Part shown: piece after piece, positions 41,575-49,103 of the stretch
Layout: each line of letters opens with the position of its first letter
How positions within the stretch are numbered: the first letter of the stretch is position 1
Source of the DNA: JADLHS01 sp964539515
GTDB lineage: Bacteria > Verrucomicrobiota > Verrucomicrobiia > Limisphaerales > JADLHS01
DNA: 64,000 nt
Direction of reading: 5' to 3'
Assembly: GCA_964539515.1 (NCBI GenBank)
Contig: CAZIJO010000003.1
Location: forward strand, 21,883 to 85,882
Translations under genes and position numbers: made by a program
Notes under the pieces: generated by a model
Database searches by the model: none
What the model saw: the letters and a program-made list of their open reading frames with translations, nothing else
What the model was told of the DNA's origin: nothing

Positions 41575-42011
41575 AAAAGCGGCGCGCGTTCAGAAAAGTT
41601 CACCGTGAAGGCCACGGCTCGCTGAACGAGTTGAACATCACGCCGCTGCTCGACTTGGTGTTCGTGCTGCTGGTGATTTTCATCATCACGACCCCGCAGT
41701 TGACCAACAGCCTCGAGATCAATCTGCCCTCCGGCAAACCGCCGCCACCGAAAGCTGACGCGCCCAAGCCGAAGGTCAACCGTATCATCGTGGACGATAC
41801 CGGGCAGGCATTCTTTAATCGCGAACCGTTAACGATCCCCGCGCTAAAAACAAAGTTGCAGCAGATGAAAACCGCCGATCCGGAGTTGGGCGTGGTCGTC
41901 GAGGGTTCGGAGGAAGTGGATTATCAAAACATGATCAACGTGCTGGATGTGTTGCAGCAATTGGACATCACCAAGGTTGGGCTTGCGACGGAGGCCGCAT
42001 CGAATCCGTAA
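41571..42011 (+). CDS. exbD: ExbD/TolR biopolymer transport protein, copy 2
   Basis: 146 residues. The same helix and aspartate as copy 1 (ELNITPLLDLVFVLLVIFII, about 19-38), a proline-rich linker after the helix (LPSGKPPPPKADAPKPK) and a periplasmic domain ending VLDVLQQLDITKVGLATEA. It overlaps the TonB-like stop by ATGA. Two different ExbD subunits per operon suggest a mixed ExbD dimer. Confidence 0.9.
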   Translation: MKKRRAFRKVHREGHGSLNELNITPLLDLVFVLLVIFIITTPQLTNSLEINLPSGKPPPPKADAPKPKVNRIIVDDTGQAFFNREPLTIPALKTKLQQMKTADPELGVVVEGSEEVDYQNMINVLDVLQQLDITKVGLATEAASNP

Positions 42012-42074
42012 GGAGCTGACTGGTTTCCAGCGCACAGCTTGCGGCCCGCTACATTCTAGGATTGTGCGGTAAAC

Positions 42075-42093
42075 AAGTAAAAAGTTAGTCTGT
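42075..42093 (+). promoter_or_regulatory. Possible second Rrf2-type site before cysT
   Basis: AAGTAAAAAGTTAGTCTGT matches 13 of 19 bases of the operator region at 22682-22700 (TAGTAGAGATTAAGTCTAT core) and lies in a local AT-rich stretch between exbD and cysT. The inverted repeat is imperfect here, so this is a suggestion only. Confidence 0.3.
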
Positions 42094-42106
42094 GCGCCGC
42101 ACTCGG

Positions 42107-42934
42107 ATGGAACAAAAGAAATTCAATGTCATGCCCGGCTTCGGTCTGACGATGGGCTTTACGCTCTTCTATTTGAGCGCGATTGTGCTCATTCCCATCG
42201 GCGCGATCGTGCTCAAGACGCTTGGCATTCCGTGGAGCGAGTTCTGGCGGTTGGCGACGACCGACCGGGCGCTGGCAGCCTACAAACTCACCTTCGGAGC
42301 CTCGTTGGTCGCGGCGTTTGCGAACGCCGTTTTCGGCACGTTGCTTGCCTGGGTGCTGACGCGGTACGAATTTCCCGGACGCCGGTTCATCGATGCCATG
42401 GTGGATTTTCCCTTCGCCCTGCCAACCGCGGTGGCGGGGCTGACCCTGGCCAGCCTTTTCGCGGCCAACGGCTGGCTGGGAAAATACCTGGTGCCGTTGG
42501 GAGTCAAGGGCGCTTTCACCCCGCTGGGGGTCATCATTGCGTTGACCTTCGTCGGAATGCCGTTTGTCGTGCGCACGCTCCAACCGGTGATTGAGAACTT
42601 CGAACGCGAGGTCGAGGAATCGGCCGCGACGCTGGGGGCCGGGCGGCTGCGAACGTTTTTGACCGTGATTGCCCCGTCGCTGCTGCCATCCATCATCACG
42701 GGTTTCGCGCTGGCGTTTGCCCGGGCAATTGGCGAATACGGGTCCATCGTTTTTATTTCCAGCCACCACCGGTACGTGGACGAGATTGTTCCGTTCCTGA
42801 TTGTCGAACACCTGGATCAATTCGAGCATGCCGGGGCCATGACGCTGGCGGTGGTGCTATTGATCTTCTCGTTTGCCTTGCTCGGAGTCATCAATGTGCT
42901 CGAACAGTGGGCCAACAAGTTTGTGAAGGGATGA
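42107..42934 (+). CDS. cysT: Sulfate ABC transporter permease CysT (CysU)
   Basis: 275 residues, six hydrophobic helices. The inner-membrane-protein loop that contacts the ATPase is EESAATLGAGRLRTFLTVIA near 170, and ARAIGEYGSIVFISSHHRYV near 206 is characteristic of CysT. It forms the sulfate channel with CysW. GTG 42092 is an alternative start (five more residues); neither has a strong ribosome site. A 100-base gap separates it from cysW. Confidence 0.92.
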   Translation: MEQKKFNVMPGFGLTMGFTLFYLSAIVLIPIGAIVLKTLGIPWSEFWRLATTDRALAAYKLTFGASLVAAFANAVFGTLLAWVLTRYEFPGRRFIDAMVDFPFALPTAVAGLTLASLFAANGWLGKYLVPLGVKGAFTPLGVIIALTFVGMPFVVRTLQPVIENFEREVEESAATLGAGRLRTFLTVIAPSLLPSIITGFALAFARAIGEYGSIVFISSHHRYVDEIVPFLIVEHLDQFEHAGAMTLAVVLLIFSFALLGVINVLEQWANKFVKG

Positions 42935-43034
42935 GCGCTACTTTTCAAAAGGCTGATCTTTGTCTCCCCGCCGGGTTCAAGTCGCCAGTACTTTGCAGAG
43001 TAGATCGTTTGCGGTCGGATTAACGGACGCTTAA

Positions 43035-43970
43035 ATGGCTGGCATTACCAAAAAACAATGGGCCGGAGGGCGCAAGAAATCGCAACGCGGGACGGAAGAA
43101 TCCCCGTTTGCGAAATGGACGCTCATTGCCCTGGCGATGCTGTTTTGCCTGGTTTTTCTGCTCCTGCCGCTGATCAACGTGTTTGCGCAGGCGTTTGCCA
43201 AAGGTTGGACGGCTTACTGGTCCGCGCTGACGCATCCGGATTCCTGGTCGGCGATCAAACTCACCCTGCTGGTGGCGGCGATCAGCGTGCCGTTGAATGT
43301 GCTGTTCGGGCTCGCGGCCGCCTGGGCGATTGCCAAGTTCGAGTTTCGCGGCAAGGCGCTGCTCATCACCTTGATCGATCTGCCCTTCTCGGTTTCGCCG
43401 GTGGTGGCGGGCTTGATGTTCATCGTGTTGTTTGGTCTGCAGGGTTTTTTTGGCGAATGGCTGAACGATCATGACTTCAAAGTCATTTTTGCGGTACCCG
43501 GGATTGTGCTGGCGACGGTGTTCATCACCTTCCCGTTCGTGGCCCGGGAGTTGATCCCCGTGATGCAGGCGACCGGCACGGACCAGGAGCAGGCGGCCCT
43601 CACCCTGGGCGCCAACGGCTGGCAGACTTTCTGGCACGTCACGCTGCCGTCCGTAAAGTGGGGGCTGATCTACGGGATTATTTTGTGCAACGCCCGCGCG
43701 ATGGGCGAATTCGGCGCCGTGTCGGTGGTGAGCGGTCACATCACCGGGCAGACGGATACAATGCCTTTGCGGGTGGAGAAACTTTACAACGAGTATCAGG
43801 GGCCGGCGGCTTTCGCCGTCGCCAGTCTCCTGGCGATGCTGGCGCTGGTAACATTGGCTATCAAAACCTTCCTGGAATGGAAGCAGCACCGGGAATTTGA
43901 ACTCGCCCAGCAGGCGACGCTGGGGGAGACCGGCGACACGGTTTTCCTGGCGCAACCCAAATCTGAATGA
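43035..43970 (+). CDS. cysW: Sulfate ABC transporter permease CysW
   Basis: 311 residues with a basic N-terminus and six helices. The ATPase-contact loop is QEQAALTLGANGWQTFWHVT near 185, and NARAMGEFGAVSVVSGHITG near 220 is the CysW counterpart of the CysT motif. A charged C-terminal tail of about 30 residues is longer than usual. It overlaps cysA by ATGA. Confidence 0.93.
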   Translation: MAGITKKQWAGGRKKSQRGTEESPFAKWTLIALAMLFCLVFLLLPLINVFAQAFAKGWTAYWSALTHPDSWSAIKLTLLVAAISVPLNVLFGLAAAWAIAKFEFRGKALLITLIDLPFSVSPVVAGLMFIVLFGLQGFFGEWLNDHDFKVIFAVPGIVLATVFITFPFVARELIPVMQATGTDQEQAALTLGANGWQTFWHVTLPSVKWGLIYGIILCNARAMGEFGAVSVVSGHITGQTDTMPLRVEKLYNEYQGPAAFAVASLLAMLALVTLAIKTFLEWKQHREFELAQQATLGETGDTVFLAQPKSE

Positions 43971-45070
43971 GCATCGAACTGAAAGGCGTCACCAAGAAAT
44001 TCGGCGAGGTCACCGCCGTGAATGATGTCAATTTCTCCGTCAACGACGGGGAATTGATGGCCTTGCTGGGGCCCAGCGGCGGCGGCAAGACGACGGTGCT
44101 GCGGATGATTGCGGGCCTCGAAGTGCCGACCGAAGGGGACATCTTCGTCCGGGGCGAGCGGGTGAACGATGTGCCGGTGCAGAAGCGCAACATCGGGTTC
44201 GTCTTTCAGAGTTACGCGCTGTTCAAGAGCATGACGGTGTTCAAAAACATTGCCTTCGGTCTGAAGATAAAAAAGTGGAAGCCGGCGGAGGCCGAGGCCC
44301 GGGTGATGGAATTATTGCAACTTTTTGGTCTGGCCGGCCTGGAGAATCGTTATCCGCACCAGCTATCCGGCGGGCAGCGGCAACGCGTGGCCATCGCCCG
44401 CTCCCTGGCGCCCAAGCCCGGCGTGCTGTTGCTGGATGAACCGTTTGGCGCCGTGGACGCAAAGATCCGCCAGGAGTTGCGCGAGTGGCTCGTGACCCTG
44501 CACCACGAGCTGAATGTGACTACGATTTTCGTCACGCACGACCAGGAGGAAGCGATGGAAGTTTCGAATCGCATCGTGATTTTCTCGAAGGGAAATCTCG
44601 AACAGATCGGGACGCCGCGCGAAGTCTATGAACAACCGGCGAACGAATTCGTGGCGCGCTTTGTAGGTGTAATGAACGTCCTCGACACCGAGGTGTCGGG
44701 GGGCGTCGCCCGGATCAATGAAATGGCGTTTCCGGCCGGTGGTCACGCCGACGGCATGCGCCTGCGGATAGGTTTCCGGCCGTACGCGGTGCAGGTTTCC
44801 AATGATCTGGCCCTGCTTCCCTATCGCGCCGTATTGCGGCACACTTTCTTCCTCGGAATCCTGCTACGGCTCGAATTGGAACTGGCCTCCGGCCTGATCA
44901 TTCGTAGCCGTATGACAAAGGAAGAATATGCCCAGCTGGGCCTGGTTGACGGTCGGGAGGTGTCGTTTCAAATCAAAAGTTACCGTGTGCTGGCGAGCGA
45001 AGATGCCCGGCTGGCGCCGGAGTTGGAGGCGACGTACCAAGCCCCGCCAACCATCGGCGAGCACATTTGA
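43967..45070 (+). CDS. cysA: Sulfate ABC transporter ATPase CysA
   Basis: 367 residues. Walker A GPSGGGKTTVLR near 35, Q-loop FVFQSYALFKSMTVF near 84, signature LSGGQRQRVAIAR near 134, Walker B VLLLDEPFGAVDA near 154 and H-loop VTHDQEEAME near 188. A regulatory TOBE-like C-terminal domain follows from about 235. It powers CysTW with sulfate handed over by the Sbp proteins of the upstream operon. A short hairpin with a T-run follows. Confidence 0.94.
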   Translation: MSIELKGVTKKFGEVTAVNDVNFSVNDGELMALLGPSGGGKTTVLRMIAGLEVPTEGDIFVRGERVNDVPVQKRNIGFVFQSYALFKSMTVFKNIAFGLKIKKWKPAEAEARVMELLQLFGLAGLENRYPHQLSGGQRQRVAIARSLAPKPGVLLLDEPFGAVDAKIRQELREWLVTLHHELNVTTIFVTHDQEEAMEVSNRIVIFSKGNLEQIGTPREVYEQPANEFVARFVGVMNVLDTEVSGGVARINEMAFPAGGHADGMRLRIGFRPYAVQVSNDLALLPYRAVLRHTFFLGILLRLELELASGLIIRSRMTKEEYAQLGLVDGREVSFQIKSYRVLASEDARLAPELEATYQAPPTIGEHI

Positions 45071-45077
45071 GAGTCTC

Positions 45078-45099
45078 GTGCCCTCCTTCGGCACTTTTT
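45078..45099 (+). terminator. Intrinsic terminator after cysA
   Basis: GTGCC and GGCAC form a 5-base-pair stem around a 7-base loop, directly followed by TTTTT. It lies eight bases after the cysA stop. Confidence 0.5.
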
Positions 45100-45265
45100 G
45101 GTTGCCGACAGGATTTTCGGAGCTCATCCCGTTTGACAGCGGGAGGGCGCGCCGAGGCGAACTGTGGCGGAGGGTTGCTACGCGGGCTGGGGTGTCGGCC
45201 GGCAACCTGGGCTACGTGCTGCCGAACATCGCAAACTTCCCGAACCCTATTGGTTTCATGTTGCC

Positions 45266-45865
45266 TTGAAGCGTTTTGGGCTCATTGCTTGCGCGACCTT
45301 GCTCGCGGTCATCCTCTGGCTGGGCATTCCGCTGCGCGAAGAGTCCACCCAGTCGCGGAGCGTGTCTCCGCCCGAAAGCGATCCCATGGCCGGCGCGGTC
45401 GCCGTCACCACCGTGCCCACCCCGGGCGCAGTTGGTTCCGGACCGGTGGCGCCATTGTTGGGCGAGACCATCCTGCGGGACTATGCCAATTCCAATCTCC
45501 CGCCGGCGAACGATCTCACCCTGATGTCACGCTTGATGGAGAACTCCTTGCTCCTGCTGAAGTCCGCCGGGAATCGACCGTTAAGTGCGAATGAAGACTG
45601 GGCGGAACTGTTGCGGGGCCAGAACGGCGCTGGCGAGCGATTTCTGCCGGACCGGCACCCCGCGCTGGCCCCCGACGGGAAACTGGTGGATCGCTGGGGC
45701 ACGCCGTTGTTCATCCACGCGCTGGGGGGCGGCCGTTTTGAACTCCGTTCGGGAGGGCCGGACCAGCGGCTTTGGACGGCGGATGACATTCATCGAAATG
45801 CGGACGGCTCCTTTCGCCGCGGCGCAAGCTTGAATGCGGACAGCTTGCTGCCTCCGGTTTATTGA
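45266..45865 (+). CDS. Secreted or membrane-anchored protein with pseudopilin-like C-terminus
   Basis: About 199 residues from a TTG start chosen because it gives a clean signal-anchor (KRFGLIACATLLAVILWLGI); a GTG at 45164 would add 34 residues without signal character. The C-terminal region (GKLVDRWGTPLFIHALGGGR, RSGGPDQRLWTADDI) is the calcium-loop-like end seen in type II secretion G-like proteins. The middle has ENSLLLLKSAGNRPLSANED. Function unknown. It converges on the deacetylase gene, overlapping it by seven bases. Confidence 0.65.
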   Translation: MKRFGLIACATLLAVILWLGIPLREESTQSRSVSPPESDPMAGAVAVTTVPTPGAVGSGPVAPLLGETILRDYANSNLPPANDLTLMSRLMENSLLLLKSAGNRPLSANEDWAELLRGQNGAGERFLPDRHPALAPDGKLVDRWGTPLFIHALGGGRFELRSGGPDQRLWTADDIHRNADGSFRRGASLNADSLLPPVY

Positions 45866-46722
45866 CCCGCAAGGCCCTGCAAGTAGGCGAAGATCAGTTT
45901 CGGCAGCTCGCGGCTGTAACCACCTTCCAGCAGGCTGAACATGGGCACGCCGATTTGGCGTAACTCCGTCCCTAGCCAGTGAAAATCATCCTCTTCGAGC
46001 GACCCTTGCGCCAACGGATCTCGCACATAAGCGTCAAAGCCGGCGGAGACCGCGATTAATTCCGGGCGGAACGACTTCAAGTCCGACAAGGCGTGCGCCA
46101 ATCGCTGGCGGTATTCACCGCGCGGCGAATGTGGGGCCACCGGATAGTTGAAGCAATTGTTACCGACGTGGGCCGCGCCCGTGCCGGGGTAGCAGGGGTG
46201 CTCGTGAATGGAAAAAAACGCCGCGCCCGGATGATTCACCAGAATGTCCTCCGTCCCGTTGCCGTGATGGACATCAAAGTCGAAGACGGCAATGCGTTTG
46301 GTCCCGCTGGCCAGGGCCTGCAACGCCGCGATGGCGACGCTGTTCAGGTAGCAGAATCCCATGACCTCGTTCCGGGTGGCATGATGCCCCGGGGGACGCA
46401 TGAGACTGAAAACGGCTTCGCCTTTGCGGGCAAATGCGAGGGCGAGCAACGCTGCGCCGGCCGCGTTGCGGGCCAGGGTCTCAATCTCCGGAAAGAACGA
46501 GGTGTCGGCATCGAAATCGCGGGGAACGCGGAGACGGGCAATGTACTCGGGGGTGTGCGCGCGGAGGATGGCTTCATCATTGGCGGGCGTGGGCGATACC
46601 CAGGTCAACGGGAGTTCCGTTTGGTCGCGCAACAACTCCTGTGTCAGGGCAACCCGGGCCGGGCGTTCGGGATGACCCGGGCGGTGATAGCTCGTGCAGT
46701 TTTGGTCCGTGATGATCGTCAC
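45859..46722 (-). CDS. Histone-deacetylase-family zinc deacetylase (AcuC-like)
   Basis: 287 residues. Family motifs are YHRPGHPERPARVALTQELL near 12, the catalytic histidine pair in MRPPGHHATRNEVMGFCYLN near 106, zinc ligands in FDFDVHHGNGTEDI near 146, SIHEHPCYPGTG near 171, the third ligand in SAGFDAYVRDPL near 228 and LLEGGYS near 262. The short size fits bacterial class II-like members that deacetylate small amines or lysine side chains. No acetoin genes are nearby, so the substrate is open. Confidence 0.9.
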   Translation of the reverse strand: MTIITDQNCTSYHRPGHPERPARVALTQELLRDQTELPLTWVSPTPANDEAILRAHTPEYIARLRVPRDFDADTSFFPEIETLARNAAGAALLALAFARKGEAVFSLMRPPGHHATRNEVMGFCYLNSVAIAALQALASGTKRIAVFDFDVHHGNGTEDILVNHPGAAFFSIHEHPCYPGTGAAHVGNNCFNYPVAPHSPRGEYRQRLAHALSDLKSFRPELIAVSAGFDAYVRDPLAQGSLEEDDFHWLGTELRQIGVPMFSLLEGGYSRELPKLIFAYLQGLAGQ

Positions 46723-46923
46723 GCGAAAAATTTAACCACGGACGCGGCTGGAAAGACACGGATTATTTGACTCCCCACTGGCGGTCGGACCAGTGATTGG
46801 GCGGGTAGGAAAGCTGATCGTGTTCGCTTCGGGGCTGAGGTCGGCGCTCCCGGCGGCGCACGATTTGAATTTTTCTTTTCCCGCCCCGTCGTTACATTTG
46901 CCAACGCTGGATTTTATTACGCC

Positions 46924-47958
46924 ATGAAAATAAGAGTCATCGCCGTCGCCCTGTTGGCCGTGCTGACAGCCTTTATGCCGCCCATGGCTCGCGCCTGGGA
47001 TTATGAGGGTCACCGGGTCGTGAATCAGCTGGCCCTGGCCGCCTTGCCGGCGAGTTTTCCGGCCTTTGCGCTAACGCCGCAAGCGCGCGAGCGCATTGCC
47101 TTCCTCGGGGGCGAACCCGATCGCTGGCGCAACATCACGAACGATCCGGCGCTCCCGCATGCCAATGGACCGGATCATTACCTGGATTTGGAGGAGCTGG
47201 CCGCATACGGCCTGACCGCCGACACGTTGCCGAATCTGCGTTACGACCTGGCGGCCCGTCTGGCGATTGCCCGGGCCGCCCACCCGGAGCGCTTCGATCC
47301 GATTGATCCTTTGAAGAACCGGGACCACACGCGGGAACTCATCGGTTTCGCGCCGTACACCATCACGGAGTATTGCGGCAAGCTGCGGTCCGGTTTTTCC
47401 TACCTCAAAGCATATCAGGAGTACGGCGGCACGCCGGAGGAAATCGCCAATGCCCAGGCCAACATCGTTTACGTCATGGGGGTGATGGGGCACTTCGTTG
47501 GCGATGGCGCCCAACCCTTGCACGTGACCCGGCATCATCACGGTTGGGTGGGCGCCAATCCGAAGGGCTACACGACGAACGCCAGTTTTCATGCCTGGAT
47601 TGACGGTGGCTTTTTCAAAAAAACCGGTGGCATCAACGCCGCACCACTGGTGGGAAGAATCCGTCCGGCGATCATCGTGGGCGATCCCCTGAAACCAGAA
47701 GATCTGTTCCGCCAGGTCATGATTTATCTCGGTCAGACCTATCAACAGCTCGAACCGCTTTACCAGCTGGAGAAGGAGAAGAAACTAACTTCGGAGAATG
47801 CGCCGGCGGGCGAGGGCCGGGCGTTTCTCGAGGGCCAGCTCGTGAAGGGCGGGCAGATGCTGGGCAATTTGTGGTTTTCCGCGTGGCAACAGGCGACGGA
47901 AGACAAATACCTCATCCGCCAACTGACCGAACGGATGGCGGCGAACAGTGGCAAGTGA
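46924..47958 (+). CDS. Secreted S1/P1-family nuclease
   Basis: 344 residues. A signal peptide ends ARA-WDYEGH, leaving tryptophan as residue 1 of the mature protein, as the family requires for its zinc site. Further conserved ligands appear in GPDHYLDLEEL near 79, FVGDGAQPLHVTRHHHG near 193 and FHAWIDGGFF near 221. Such enzymes cut single-stranded nucleic acid and act outside the cell or in the periplasm; members of the wider zinc phospholipase C group share the fold, so nuclease activity is probable rather than certain. Confidence 0.85.
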   Translation: MKIRVIAVALLAVLTAFMPPMARAWDYEGHRVVNQLALAALPASFPAFALTPQARERIAFLGGEPDRWRNITNDPALPHANGPDHYLDLEELAAYGLTADTLPNLRYDLAARLAIARAAHPERFDPIDPLKNRDHTRELIGFAPYTITEYCGKLRSGFSYLKAYQEYGGTPEEIANAQANIVYVMGVMGHFVGDGAQPLHVTRHHHGWVGANPKGYTTNASFHAWIDGGFFKKTGGINAAPLVGRIRPAIIVGDPLKPEDLFRQVMIYLGQTYQQLEPLYQLEKEKKLTSENAPAGEGRAFLEGQLVKGGQMLGNLWFSAWQQATEDKYLIRQLTERMAANSGK

Positions 47959-47981
47959 GCGAACCTGTTTCTCGAGCGAAC

Positions 47982-48347
47982 ATGACCAACCCTACGGCCA
48001 TCCGTGTGGCAGCGCTGCTGGGCTTTCTGGCCGTGGCGCTCGGGGCGTTTGGGGCGCACGGATTGAAAGACTTGCTGGCACAAAACCACACCGCGGCCAT
48101 CTGGGAGAAAGCGGTGTTCTACCACTTCATCCATACCCTGATGCTGTTCGTGCTGGCGCAACGCCGGCCGATACCCAGCGGCCCCTGGCTGAGTTTCCTG
48201 GCGGGAATCCTGATTTTCTCCGGTTCGCTCTACCTGCTCGCCGTGACGAATACAAAATGGCTAGGTGCCATCACGCCGCTCGGCGGGCTGAGCTTTCTGG
48301 TGGGCTGGGGATGGCTTTTGCTGCGGGCGCGAAAACTGGCGGAATAG
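47982..48347 (+). CDS. DUF423 membrane protein
   Basis: 121 residues, four hydrophobic helices, with the family start LLGFLAVALGAFGAHGLKDL, the motif WEKAVFYHFIHTLMLFVLA near 41 and a GSLYLLAVTNTKWLGAITPL segment near 79. DUF423 proteins are small inner-membrane proteins of unknown role. ATG 47982 matches the usual N-terminus; the longer frame overlaps the nuclease gene. Confidence 0.88.
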   Translation: MTNPTAIRVAALLGFLAVALGAFGAHGLKDLLAQNHTAAIWEKAVFYHFIHTLMLFVLAQRRPIPSGPWLSFLAGILIFSGSLYLLAVTNTKWLGAITPLGGLSFLVGWGWLLLRARKLAE

Positions 48348-48467
48348 ATCGGTGCTGTTCTAAAGGTGGTGGCTTCAGGCAGAAACCAACCTGCCGTTGC
48401 TTTCGATTGTAACGCCTAGGTGGAAATCCCCGTTGCCAGACCGAGAGGCGTCCGTTATATCGACAGC

Positions 48468-49097
48468 ATGAAATCAACCCGGCCAGGACGTCGCCGTCCG
48501 GTGACCCAGTTCCGTGCCGGAGGATTTTCCCTCATTGAAATGATGATTGTGCTGGCAATCATTCTGGTCTTGTACGCGATGTATTTCGGTTTTGGCTCCC
48601 GTCAAAATCAAATGCAGCAAAAGAAAAAGTGTTCGACCAACCTGCAAAAAATCGCCGTGGCAATGCAGATTTATGCCAATGACAGCGCCGACCGGTATCC
48701 CGTGGTTCCCGGCGCGCGGTCGGCCGAGGAAGCTCTGGCCGGCCTGGTGCCGCGCTATGCCGCGGACACGGCCATCTTCGTTTGTCCGGGGAGCAAGGAT
48801 TCGCCCTTGCCGCCGGGCGAGCCGCTGCCGAAAGGCCGGATCAGTTACGCCTATTACATGGGACGAGCGGTGTCCAATCCGCAGGCGGTGCTGATGAGCG
48901 ATCGGCAGACCGACGCCCTCGCAAAGGCGGCCGGGCAGGCGGCCTTTTCCCCGACGGGCAAGCCACCGGGCAACAACCATCACAAGTACGGTGGCAACCT
49001 GCTATTGGGTGACGGCAGCGTGCTGGGATCGCCAGCGGTGTTGGTGATGCCGCTGCCGCTCGCGACAAACGTGGTGCTGTTAAACCCAAAACCGTAG
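48468..49097 (+). CDS. Prepilin-type (pseudopilin-like) protein
   Basis: 209 residues. The prepilin peptidase site is GGFSLIEMMIVLAIILVLYA (about 18-37): cleavage after glycine, then Phe, with the conserved glutamate at +5. The C-terminal NNHHKYGGNLLLGDGSV recalls the H-x-G-G-x-N-x-x-F/L-x-DGSV ending of the large planctomycete/verrucomicrobial DUF1559-like pseudopilin group. Probably assembled by or secreted through a type II/IV pilus-like system encoded elsewhere. Confidence 0.85.
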   Translation: MKSTRPGRRRPVTQFRAGGFSLIEMMIVLAIILVLYAMYFGFGSRQNQMQQKKKCSTNLQKIAVAMQIYANDSADRYPVVPGARSAEEALAGLVPRYAADTAIFVCPGSKDSPLPPGEPLPKGRISYAYYMGRAVSNPQAVLMSDRQTDALAKAAGQAAFSPTGKPPGNNHHKYGGNLLLGDGSVLGSPAVLVMPLPLATNVVLLNPKP

Positions 49098-49103
49098 TGG
49101 CCA

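Noticed and set aside
45164..45265. GTG start giving a 34-residue longer N-terminus for the protein ending at 45865
   Set aside because: The extra residues lack signal or domain character and push the hydrophobic anchor inside the protein.
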